Origin: JBCDIQ01 sp039024295
Lineage (GTDB): Bacteria; Bacteroidota; Bacteroidia; J057
DNA: 17,033 bases
Direction: 5' to 3'
Assembly (NCBI GenBank): GCA_039024295.1
Contig: JBCDIQ010000084.1
Location: 1-17,033, forward strand
Shown here in pieces: positions 1-6,736 of this stretch. A model generated the notes under the pieces. It had not been told where the DNA came from, did no database searches, and saw only the letters and a list, made by a program, of their open reading frames with translations. The translations under genes were made by a program, and so were the position numbers. Each line of letters begins with the position of its first letter. The first letter of the stretch is position 1.

Positions 1-30
1 GACAGTATCCCCAAAAGTGTGTAAGTACTC
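1..30 (+). repeat. Left terminal inverted repeat of the IS256 element
   Basis: Positions 4-30 pair with 1331-1305. Seven bases (AGTATCC), then thirteen bases (AAAGTGTGTAAGT) and a final CTC are identical after reverse complementation, with three mismatches at 11-13 and one at 27. The first three bases may also belong to the element, since only G at position 1 matches. Confidence 0.8.
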
Positions 31-45
31 GAATTGGGTTATTAT

Positions 46-1242
46 CTAGAGTCGGACTCTGTTATCAAATATGGTAATAAATTGGTTAAGAATGATGGGC
101 CAATTCCTAATAGGCATGGTCCATTTTTTGGTGATCTCAAAAACAGCAAGATAGACTGATTTTTTGAGTGCCTTATCTGTTGGGAATGACATTTTGTTTT
201 TGGTGTACTTTCGGATTTTACCGTTGAGGTTTTCAATCAGGTTGGTGGTATAGATGATCTTCCTGATTTCGGCCGGGAATTCAAAGAAAGTGGTCAGCTC
301 TTCCCAGTTGTTTTGCCATGACTTGATGGCATATGGGTATTTGGTTCCCCATTGGTTGTCCATAGCTTCGAGGGCGGCCTTTGCCGCCTCTCTGTTAGGT
401 GCTTCATAGATAGGCTTCATGCTTTTGGCAAAGGCCTTTCGGTCCTTCCAGACGACGTATTTGGAAGCATTACGAATCTGATGGACCACGCATATCTGGG
501 TGGCAGCCTGAGGGAATACTGCGTTAATGGTCTTGGTAAATCCTTTGAGGTTATCCGTTACGGTAATCAAGATATCCTCAACCCCTCTGGTCTTGAGATC
601 AGTGAGCACGCCCATCCAGAAGCTGGCCGACTCAGCTCCACCAAGCCACATGCCCAACACCTCCTTCTTTCCATCGTTTTTCAGCCCTACAGCCAGATAT
701 ATCGTCTTGTTGACCACTCTGGAGTTTTCCCTGACCTTGAAGACAATCCCGTCCATCCAGACGATGAGGTACTGGGCTTCCAGGGGGCGGTTCTGCCATG
801 CAAGGATGTCCTCAGAGATCCTGTCGGTGATCTTGGAGATTGTGCTGGTAGAAATCTGGAAGTCGTAGAGTTGACTGATCTGCTCCTCAATATCAGCGTT
901 ACTCAGGCCTTTGGCGTAAAGAGAAATGACGATGGACTCAATGCCTTTGGCTAGGCGAGATCGCTTCGGGACGATCTGAGGGGCAAAGCTCCCTTCTCGA
1001 TCTCGAGGGACGCTGATCTCGGACTCACCATAGGTGGTCTTGATCCGCTTCTTTGAGCTGCCATTACGCGAATTGGGGTTGCTGCTTCGCTGATGCTTTT
1101 CATAGTCCAGATGAGCATCCAGTTCCCCTTCAAGCATCTGCTCAATGCCACGTTTGTGAAGCTGGCTCAGGAAGGATTCTAATTCCTCCCCATTCTTAAA
1201 TTGCTTAAGAAAATCGGCGCTAAATAGGTCTTCTTTTTTCAT
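46..1242 (-). CDS. IS256-family DDE transposase
   Basis: This is a 398-aa mutator-type (IS256) transposase that cuts and joins the ends of its own element. The DDE catalytic triad is visible as D164 (WMDGIVFK), D230 (VTDNLKGF) and E337 (TTNLIENLNGK). The family C/H signature is at residues 251-258 (CVVHQIRN). Length is typical of the family, and there is no frameshift or internal stop, so the gene looks functional. The reading frame stays open upstream to 1383, outside the element. I chose the ATG at 1242 because the protein starting MKKEDLF has the usual IS256 N-terminus and the extension would run through the inverted repeat. AAGG directly precedes the ATG, too close to be a good ribosome binding site. 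The stop is TAG at 46-48, just inside the left repeat. Confidence 0.95.
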   Translation of the reverse strand: MKKEDLFSADFLKQFKNGEELESFLSQLHKRGIEQMLEGELDAHLDYEKHQRSSNPNSRNGSSKKRIKTTYGESEISVPRDREGSFAPQIVPKRSRLAKGIESIVISLYAKGLSNADIEEQISQLYDFQISTSTISKITDRISEDILAWQNRPLEAQYLIVWMDGIVFKVRENSRVVNKTIYLAVGLKNDGKKEVLGMWLGGAESASFWMGVLTDLKTRGVEDILITVTDNLKGFTKTINAVFPQAATQICVVHQIRNASKYVVWKDRKAFAKSMKPIYEAPNREAAKAALEAMDNQWGTKYPYAIKSWQNNWEELTTFFEFPAEIRKIIYTTNLIENLNGKIRKYTKNKMSFPTDKALKKSVYLAVFEITKKWTMPIRNWPIILNQFITIFDNRVRL

Positions 1243-1276
1243 CCTTAAAAAATGTGTAACTGAAATTAAAATAAAT

Positions 1277-1306
1277 TCAGCCTTGGGGCCTAGGCCCCAA
1301 GGCTGA
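1277..1306. repeat. Perfect 30-bp palindrome in the IS leader
   Basis: Positions 1277-1306 are identical to their own reverse complement with no spacer. The core is GC-rich (CCTTGGGGCCTAGGCCCCAA). It lies between the right inverted repeat and the transposase ATG, about 35 nt upstream of the start. In RNA it would fold into a strong hairpin in the 5' leader. Some IS elements use such hairpins to stop readthrough transcription or to hide the transposase start from transcripts that began outside the element. That role here is inference. Confidence 0.85.
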
Positions 1307-1334
1307 GCACTTACACACTTTACAGGATACTCCC
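1305..1334 (-). repeat. Right terminal inverted repeat of the IS256 element
   Basis: This is the partner of the repeat at 1-30, lying upstream of the transposase start on the minus strand. Its inner end abuts a perfect 30-bp palindrome at 1277-1306. The outer boundary (1331 or 1334) is uncertain because no target duplication can be read. Confidence 0.8.
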
Positions 1335-1356
1335 GCTTAACGATCACTTTCAAACC

Positions 1357-1392
1357 AAAAAAAGCCATGATCCCAAAGATCATGGCTTTTCG
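1357..1392 (-). terminator. Intrinsic terminator of the two-TM protein gene
   Basis: A 13-bp perfect stem (1360-1372 with 1378-1390) closes a 5-nt loop, CCAAA. On the minus strand it is followed by a run of T. It sits about 20 nt after the stop of the minus-strand gene at 1412-1972. The plus-strand reading also ends in four T residues, so some bidirectional activity is possible. Confidence 0.85.
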
Positions 1393-1411
1393 TATGTTAA
1401 GAGCCTACTGG

Positions 1412-1972
1412 TTAGCTCCAACTCTTTGGCAAGGTATTAAATATTGCACGGTGATATGTGCAAGGAATATTCATCATTTCTGTGAGTTCAACAGAGGGAA
1501 CAACCAAATTGGAAATGTAAATGTCCTGACCATTGATGAGGTTCAGCTTGACATATCTTAATCTAGTGGGAGCAAATAACCCTGTGAATACCTCGCATTT
1601 CTGGATGTGTTCTACCGGAAACAACATATTAGTTCCTTTCTTCTCGTATTTGATTAATTGATCCTTAGTATCAATCTCGACACGTGTATGCTCGTCTCGG
1701 CTCAAATAGGAAACATAGTAGTACAGTTCCGGAATGTAGAAGGGTGCAAAAATACACTGTATCCAAATGATAAAGCGAAGGCTCGTTCCATCATCTGAGT
1801 TGAGCAGTAGGGCACCTATTACGATAAGTATAAATGCACAACTCATGGCAAGGAGAGCAGGCATAATGTAATTTTGAGCGTTCTGAAGAACGACCCTGAA
1901 GCGCTTTACGTGTGGCTCTTGCGAAGATGACTCCATAGTTACAGGAGTCGCCAATGGCGAGGAAAAATTCAT
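1412..1972 (-). CDS. Hypothetical membrane protein with two TM segments
   Basis: The 186-aa protein has a hydrophilic N-terminus (residues 1-33) and two hydrophobic segments at about 35-57 and 67-89. A soluble C-terminal part of about 95 residues is rich in beta-strand-like sequence (TRVEIDTKDQLIKYEKKG, RLRYVKLNLINGQDIYIS). The arrangement of two TM helices followed by a small beta domain resembles bacterial PH-like membrane proteins common in Bacteroidota, but I see no diagnostic motif and assign no function. An alternative start is M13 (position 1936). It is monocistronic, with its own terminator at 1357-1392. The IS256 copy has landed just past that terminator and leaves the gene whole. 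Confidence 0.75.
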   Translation of the reverse strand: MNFSSPLATPVTMESSSQEPHVKRFRVVLQNAQNYIMPALLAMSCAFILIVIGALLLNSDDGTSLRFIIWIQCIFAPFYIPELYYYVSYLSRDEHTRVEIDTKDQLIKYEKKGTNMLFPVEHIQKCEVFTGLFAPTRLRYVKLNLINGQDIYISNLVVPSVELTEMMNIPCTYHRAIFNTLPKSWS

Positions 1973-2453
1973 GATACGAAAGAGTGCGAGGTCCTAAAAA
2001 AATTTGATACAGTAAATGAACGCAGAAAATAAAAAAATTGTTTAGCCAGATTTTAAAAAAACTTACAACATGAATATTCCAGATATATACATATCTATAT
2101 TTTCCTCAAAAACGGCCAATACATACAGTTTAATGCATATTTTATTGTTCTGTTAAGCGTAATTTTTTAGAGAAAATATCCGGGTATTTTCCGGTTGTAT
2201 GCTCTTAATCGATTAAATATCTCCCTGTATGTGACCCCTTATTTAGGTTGAGGTCTAATGTTGAGCAGGGTTACAGGTTTTATCATAATAATGCTCGATG
2301 GCGTTTTTAGACGACTAACTCCATTAGCTGCATGTCAGAATTATCACAGGACTCAATTTGCTATCGACTGATGAGCCAATGACCTCCAGGTTTCTTTGTC
2401 GAGCTTTTGGAATTAGGGCAGTTTTTTAGCCTGTTTTTTCCACATTCCATGTA
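1973..2453. other. AT-rich intergenic region without a convincing gene
   Basis: There are no ORFs of credible length or composition here. The region is markedly more AT-rich than the flanking genes, especially 2000-2220, with long A and T runs. It contains a perfect 12-bp palindrome, TTAATCGATTAA, at 2205-2216, and a weak stem-loop at about 2173-2190. Either could be a protein binding site, but neither matches an operator I know. The promoter of the leftward gene at 1972 must lie in the first part, although I cannot pick out a good -33/-7 pair. Confidence 0.5.
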
Positions 2454-2519
2454 ATGTGGGGTAAGGGAAACGTCCTGTTAACGCGAAATCCTACATCATT
2501 TTCCCTCACCAGTGAAAAA

Positions 2520-2729
2520 ATGACATTTGATAACCCACTTATCACGGATAATAGATACACCTACTTAAATGGAAAAACCTCTATTTCTTTGGTTAGGTGT
2601 GAGGTAAAATATACAGTTGTGAAGCATTTTGTTGACGGCTATGTTTTCATTTCAAAACACAAAAACTTCACCCTTGTACATGATTTAGTACGTTCTTTAA
2701 ATACACTTGCACGAATATTCAAAAGATGA
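2520..2729 (+). pseudogene. Possible degenerate LytTR-type DNA-binding domain protein
   Basis: A small ORF encodes 69 aa from the ATG at 2520; the frame is open from an ATG at 2454 (91 aa). The stretch from YTYLNGKTSI through EVKYTVV, a DG motif, VFISKHKNF and LVRSLNTL to IFKR follows the spacing of a LytTR domain: an IxLxxxEIxYI-like strand, a turn with DG, a strand, a helix, then F-x-R. The stop falls exactly where the conserved [VI]-H-[RK]-[SN] segment should start. A one-base change would continue into the other frame with a TKNSIEH stretch from 2729, which is weakly LytTR-like. It may be a decayed regulator, a short intact protein or a chance ORF. The resemblance was judged by eye only. 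Confidence 0.35.
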
Positions 2730-2808
2730 CTAAAAATTCGATTGAACATTCAATTTTGCTTAACTTGTTCCATTATTGCCATTGTAAAACACATCAAAAT
2801 TCCTTGCT

Positions 2809-4197
2809 ATGAACGTGAAATTGATTACTCTTTTGCTGGCCTGTATGGCAAGCTATTCTCTTTACGCTCAATTTGGTACGCCAACGCCTACCGGTAAACT
2901 CCTGGAGTTTAACTGGAACTCAGCCCCCAATAATGACCGCACTGATACATACATCCCGATTTTTGGACCTCGTGGGACCAATGCACATGACCGGGCTCGG
3001 AATATCACTCCAGGAGCGAACGGTCGCGGTCTAGGACAGCGGAGACGTAATTTTGGAGGGACACGTGATTTAGATCTCCGGGTGGACCCCACTGGTCAAG
3101 CCGGTTATGGTGCTGCATATTTCAACAGTACCAGCGTTAGATTTACCATTGGTCACCAGCCTGAGGAAAATGACTGTTACTTTTTTACGCGTGGGCAGAA
3201 TATGCGATTCGGTATGAGAGGGGGCGTTTGCACCATACAGTATTACGTCTGGAACGCTGCTGGTACAGGGTACCAGAAGATCGGAAATGACGCGATCCCT
3301 ACCAATGTAGCCCACGCTGGGCAAACATTGTTTAAATTCCAGCGCGCAGGAGGACAGGCATATACAGATGGAGATTATGACAACGACAATACCTGGAGGG
3401 TTTTCCGATTCGAATACAATGAAGGCCTAGGTTTGGGATGGGTAGATGTGCTGGATGGGGGCGTATGGTCTACCGTTTGGACACAGCCTGTGGCAACTCC
3501 TGGGCAGCAATTGTACTGGGGGGCGGTCAATGGCATTAATCCCCCTAATTACTACATGATCGGGGAGATTGCTGATGGACGGAATGAAGGACGTGCGTTG
3601 TTTGATAATGCCTTGGTAGAAATGCCAATTGTGCTGCCTGTTACCTTATCGTCGTTTGAGGGTAAGTCCGTAGGCACACAGGTTCATCTGAACTGGGTGG
3701 TTTCCCAGGAAATAGACAACAATTACTACACCTTACAGCGATCCACGGATGGGTACGAATTCGAAGAAATTGGCCAGATTGATGGGGTAGGAACGATTGA
3801 TCAGGACGTTTCTTATGACTTTATTGATGAGTATCCTGTTCCGGGAAAAAACTATTACAAGTTGTTTCAAACGGACCTGAATGGAACTACCCGGCCTGTA
3901 GGAAATCTGGTGGTAACCCTTCAGGGGGAGTCATCTCAGTTTATCGCAGCCTACCCCAATCCGGTAAAGAAGGGACAGAACCTTAACCTTAGGTTTTTCA
4001 GTCCAGAAAACCAGTTTTTACAAGTAGGCCTTTACGGTATGCAGGGACAGGAAATGTATCAGGCGCGCAGAACCCTTTTTGCTGGAACTCAGAACCTCGA
4101 AATTCCCACCAGCAGTTTGGTACCTGGCGTTTACCTTTTACGAGTACAAGACGGTCCGGGTACGTTGTATACCCGAAGGATAATCATTACGGATTAA
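2809..4197 (+). CDS. Secreted protein with T9SS type A sorting domain
   Basis: A 462-aa exported protein. Residues 1-20 form a signal peptide ending SLYA before Q21. Residues about 21-270 are a unique beta-rich region with many Gly, Asn and aromatic residues, ending GRALFDNALVEMP. This could be a jelly-roll or lectin-like fold, but I see no catalytic motif. Residues about 276-372 (LPVTLSSFEG, LNWVVSQEIDNNYYTLQRS, YYKLFQTDLNG) form the fibronectin-like domain that often precedes T9SS tails. Residues 375-462 are a type A sorting domain (AAYPNP, LYGMQGQEMY, LVPGVYLLRV, ending RRIIITD). The protein is therefore expected to cross the outer membrane by type IX secretion and be anchored or released. 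TAA and TGA stops stand in tandem, and a strong terminator follows. The substrate or role is unknown. Confidence 0.85.
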   Translation: MNVKLITLLLACMASYSLYAQFGTPTPTGKLLEFNWNSAPNNDRTDTYIPIFGPRGTNAHDRARNITPGANGRGLGQRRRNFGGTRDLDLRVDPTGQAGYGAAYFNSTSVRFTIGHQPEENDCYFFTRGQNMRFGMRGGVCTIQYYVWNAAGTGYQKIGNDAIPTNVAHAGQTLFKFQRAGGQAYTDGDYDNDNTWRVFRFEYNEGLGLGWVDVLDGGVWSTVWTQPVATPGQQLYWGAVNGINPPNYYMIGEIADGRNEGRALFDNALVEMPIVLPVTLSSFEGKSVGTQVHLNWVVSQEIDNNYYTLQRSTDGYEFEEIGQIDGVGTIDQDVSYDFIDEYPVPGKNYYKLFQTDLNGTTRPVGNLVVTLQGESSQFIAAYPNPVKKGQNLNLRFFSPENQFLQVGLYGMQGQEMYQARRTLFAGTQNLEIPTSSLVPGVYLLRVQDGPGTLYTRRIIITD

Positions 4198-4224
4198 TGA
4201 CACATTTGGAGTGTCTGAATGGAG

Positions 4225-4258
4225 AAAGCCTGGCCATCTGCCAGGCTTTTTCTTTTTT
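4225..4258 (+). terminator. Intrinsic terminator after the T9SS cargo gene
   Basis: A 10-bp perfect stem (4225-4234 with 4240-4249, arms AAAGCCTGGC and GCCAGGCTTT) has a 5-nt loop. It is followed by TTCTTTTTT. It lies about 28 nt after the stop codon. Confidence 0.9.
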
Positions 4259-4343
4259 GGCCAGCAACGTAACTCCTGTAAAACTACGTTTGTCCTAAGA
4301 AGACAGTTAAACAAAGTTTAGCACCTTCCATAATATTTTTTAG

Positions 4344-4380
4344 TTTTGGTCCATTCTTTTTAAAACAGCTCTACATTTTG
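4344..4380 (+). promoter_or_regulatory. Candidate Bacteroidota-type promoter for the SprB-repeat gene
   Basis: A TTTTG box at 4344-4348 and TACATTTTG at 4372-4380 resemble the Bacteroidota sigma-ABfr consensus (TTTG about 20 bases before TAnnTTTG), with 23 bases between them. Transcription would start at about the ATG at 4387, giving a leaderless or nearly leaderless mRNA. A second candidate further upstream has an exact TAnnTTTG, TACGTTTG at 4285-4292, but its TTTG partner at 4256-4259 is 25 bases away and overlaps the preceding terminator. Confidence 0.5.
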
Positions 4381-4386
4381 CAAACT

Positions 4387-5802
4387 ATGAGAAGTATTAC
4401 AAATTCTGTATTTACCTTCGTGTTGGCTTTACTTTTTAGCAGCACTTCCTTCGCTCAGGGAGTTGCTGATGCTAGCCCAACAGGAAATGAAGTTTCAAGA
4501 AGCGTTCGCTCGAATATCAATTATGTCAAAATCGATCCTAGCCATATGCAGGAATTTGGCAATGTGAATATTCGTCCTGAAACGTCTGCTGCACGTGCTA
4601 ACGCAAGTTTCTTGTTAGACTATGATTCAGTGGCTAACCACAGCAATGCATTCTTTTGGAATATCAATTCAAATTCGACCTCGTCAGGTTTTGTAACCTA
4701 CGCTGCGATGTCCTTTGACTCCTTGATTGATCTTGCACGTAACCCGTACGATTATGATGCTCACACAGTAAGTGTTGATTCCCTTGATCTCTTGATCAGC
4801 CTGAGAAATGGGAGCCAGCAAAATGATACCTTACTTATTACCATGTACCCTCTGGATCAGGATAACAACTTTATTGATGATACCATTTGGGCAGGAGGCT
4901 TCATCACTGATACGAGCCTAACATCTGCTCGAAATAGCTTCTTGAGGTACAGGACTCGTCCAGCAGGGGTAACGCTCTGTTCAGGCAGATTTGGTATCAA
5001 AGTGGAGTTTTATGGCCCCATAACTGATACCCTTGGCTTAATTGCTGGTTTTTCTACAGTACCTACTTGCCAAGCTCCAAATGGTGCGGCTACTTGTGGT
5101 GCGGCTGGTGTATCTCCGTTTTATCCCAGTGGCTACACGGGGTATAATGCATCTTTTGGGTTTCTTGAGTTTCCAGACAGCTCTGGAAATATTGGCATCT
5201 TCCAGGATTGTGACATGAATGGCATGTTTGACATCAGCGGTTGTGAGCTATGGCCCATCATGGACTGGTGGATTTGGCCTTCAGTTACCATTAGAGATAC
5301 CCTTTCAGCTACCTTGAGCACTACCCCAGATATGGATATGATGAGCAATGGTACTGCGACTGTTACCGTATCAGGTGGCACGCCTCCATATACATATGTT
5401 TGGTCAAGCGGAGCTTCCGTTGCCCAGGCAACTGGATTGGCTGCCGGACCTTATAATGTGGTAGTAGCAGATGCTAACGGATGTACGAGTAGTTATTCAG
5501 TGACTGTTCTTGCTGAAGACATCATGAGCGTAGAAGACCAGTTGAATGCAGGATTAAACAGCTTTGATGCATATCCAAACCCATCGACCGGTACTTTTAC
5601 CCTGAATCTGGAATTAGCAAATGCAGACGACCTTACCATCTCTATCATGGATGCACAAGGTCGTTTGGTATTCACAGAGCGTGCTGAGCAAACTTCTGTA
5701 TACACACGCCCAATTAGCCTTGAAAATGCAAGCGGCATCTACCTGGTACAAGTAGAGACCAGCCGTGGACAGGCAACCAAAAAAGTGGTAATTAACCGCT
5801 AG
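4387..5802 (+). CDS. Secreted protein with SprB-type repeat and T9SS sorting domain
   Basis: A 471-aa exported protein. I start it at the ATG at 4387, since the in-frame TTG at 4378 overlaps the likely -7 box and adds nothing to the signal peptide. The signal peptide spans about residues 1-24 (FVLALLFSSTSFAQ). Residues about 25-300 are a unique region with Cys pairs (C198, C228, C237, C275, C286) and Asp-rich stretches. Residues about 307-376 form one SprB-like repeat (TATVTVSGGTPPYTYVWS, LAAGPYNVVVADANGC), as found in gliding adhesins. Residues 391-471 are a type A T9SS domain (FDAYPNPSTGTFTL, IMDAQGRLVF, ASGIYLVQVE, ending KKVVINR). It is likely a cell-surface or released protein. A single repeat and modest length make it unlike the giant SprB adhesin. 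Stop is TAG, and a terminator follows. Confidence 0.85.
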   Translation: MRSITNSVFTFVLALLFSSTSFAQGVADASPTGNEVSRSVRSNINYVKIDPSHMQEFGNVNIRPETSAARANASFLLDYDSVANHSNAFFWNINSNSTSSGFVTYAAMSFDSLIDLARNPYDYDAHTVSVDSLDLLISLRNGSQQNDTLLITMYPLDQDNNFIDDTIWAGGFITDTSLTSARNSFLRYRTRPAGVTLCSGRFGIKVEFYGPITDTLGLIAGFSTVPTCQAPNGAATCGAAGVSPFYPSGYTGYNASFGFLEFPDSSGNIGIFQDCDMNGMFDISGCELWPIMDWWIWPSVTIRDTLSATLSTTPDMDMMSNGTATVTVSGGTPPYTYVWSSGASVAQATGLAAGPYNVVVADANGCTSSYSVTVLAEDIMSVEDQLNAGLNSFDAYPNPSTGTFTLNLELANADDLTISIMDAQGRLVFTERAEQTSVYTRPISLENASGIYLVQVETSRGQATKKVVINR

Positions 5803-5830
5803 TTGTCCCTTTTCTACTAAACTATGGACA

Positions 5831-5862
5831 AACCCTCTTCCAACAGAAGGGGGTTTTTCTTT
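5831..5862 (+). terminator. Intrinsic terminator after the SprB-repeat gene
   Basis: A 10-bp stem (5831-5840 with 5846-5855) includes one G-T pair and has a 5-nt loop, CAACA. It is followed by a T-rich tail. It begins about 28 nt after the TAG stop. Confidence 0.85.
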
Positions 5863-5935
5863 GAATCATTTTTGCAAGCTTTTCGTATATTCAAGCTGAT
5901 TTTAGGTTAGTATTCTTAATTATTTGCATACCAAA

Positions 5936-6655
5936 ATGGATAACTACTTCGAAGATTCTGTGACCCGATCCCAACAGAGGCAGTATGAGGCTTCTGGCCG
6001 GGCGCGTGTTTTTATGCAACGTGTATTCACCATTATGGCCTTTGGTCTTGGGATCACAGCCATGACTGCGTGGTACTTTGGGAATAACGTTGAGAGCTTT
6101 CCTTGGCTGTTTACCTCTCCCTGGTATTATATTGTGATGTTCGCTCCCTTGGGCTTTGTGCTTGCCTTGTCATTTGGCATTCATAAAATGAGCTACACAA
6201 CGGCTAACATCGTTTTTGCTGTTTATGCCATGGTCATGGGAATGAGCCTCTCATTTATCTTTGTGGCTTACAGCCTCGGCACCATCTTCCAGACCTTCTT
6301 TGTTACTGCAGGAACGTTTGGTGCCATGGCCCTGATTGGTGCTACCACTAAAATAGACTTGAGTAAGTACAGCTCTTACTTATTCATGGCCCTAATTGGA
6401 CTCATTATCGCCAGTGTGGTAAACATGTTCCTGGGATCTACCGTGCTTGAATGGATTGTTTCTTTTGCTGGTGTGTTGATTTTCTCTGGCTTAACTGCCT
6501 ATGATACCCAACGGCTGATCCAGATCGGTGCACACTCAGACATTGAAGATGAAAATATTCAGAAGGCCGGACTCATGGGTGCTTTGGCCCTTTACCTGGA
6601 CTTTATAAACTTATTCTTGTTTTTGCTCCGCATTTTTGGTGGAAGCAGAGACTAA
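5936..6655 (+). CDS. Bax inhibitor-1/YccA family membrane protein
   Basis: A 239-aa polytopic inner-membrane protein of the BI-1 (TMBIM/YccA) family, with about seven hydrophobic segments spread from residue 25 to 233. The conserved C-terminal signatures are present: FSGLTAYDTQ (D190) and ALYLDFINLFLFLLRI (D222). In the characterised Bacillus homologue YetJ, two such aspartates form a pH-sensing pair that gates a calcium leak, so a calcium or proton-linked channel role is plausible here. E. coli YccA instead modulates the FtsH protease. The family has no agreed bacterial function. I start at the ATG at 5936; an in-frame TTG at 5924 is an alternative adding four residues. The gene stands between two terminators and is likely monocistronic. 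Confidence 0.93.
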   Translation: MDNYFEDSVTRSQQRQYEASGRARVFMQRVFTIMAFGLGITAMTAWYFGNNVESFPWLFTSPWYYIVMFAPLGFVLALSFGIHKMSYTTANIVFAVYAMVMGMSLSFIFVAYSLGTIFQTFFVTAGTFGAMALIGATTKIDLSKYSSYLFMALIGLIIASVVNMFLGSTVLEWIVSFAGVLIFSGLTAYDTQRLIQIGAHSDIEDENIQKAGLMGALALYLDFINLFLFLLRIFGGSRD

Positions 6656-6671
6656 CCTCCACACTGCCAAT

Positions 6672-6710
6672 AAAAATGCCTCAGCAATTCCTGCTGAGGC
6701 ATTTTTTATT
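6672..6710 (+). terminator. Strong intrinsic terminator after the BI-1 gene
   Basis: A 15-bp perfect stem (6672-6686 with 6692-6706) is built on AATGCCTCAGCA and TGCTGAGGCATT, with loop ATTCC. Its distal arm runs into six T residues. It starts 17 nt after the stop codon. The A-rich left flank also gives a T run on the opposite strand. Confidence 0.92.
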
Positions 6711-6736
6711 TCCCCGGGACCCTGTAACTTTCGAGA

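Larger units (their letters stand above)
1..1334 (-). mobile_element. IS256-family insertion sequence, complete or nearly complete
   Basis: A single transposase gene is bracketed by imperfect terminal inverted repeats. Positions 4-30 match the reverse complement of 1305-1331 at 23 of 27 positions, sharing AGTATCC and AAAGTGTGTAAGT blocks. The total length of about 1.33 kb is normal for IS256. The three bases left of the repeat core (GAC) do not match the expected far end of an 8-9 bp target duplication beginning at 1332. I therefore place the termini three bases further out (G at 1 and C at 1334), which puts the left end exactly on the window edge. No target duplication can be tested because the left flank is missing. 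The element lies downstream of a two-TM protein gene and just beyond that gene's terminator, so it interrupts no recognisable gene on the right side. Confidence 0.85.

Noticed and set aside
352..954. Plus-strand ORF of 200 aa antisense to the transposase
   Set aside because: It is entirely inside the IS256 transposase, which has a complete DDE triad. The antisense product has no domain pattern and no start signal.
1243..1383. N-terminal extension of the transposase to 1383
   Set aside because: The extension crosses the right inverted repeat and host DNA outside the IS, and the family N-terminus begins at MKKEDLF.
2440..2459. Stem-loop CCACATT-N6-AATGTGG as a terminator
   Set aside because: There is no T tract after it on either strand and no gene ending nearby, and the stem is only 7 bp.
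2809..5802. Two adjacent T9SS genes as a tandem duplication
   Set aside because: Outside the shared sorting domain the two proteins show no similarity in sequence or domain order.
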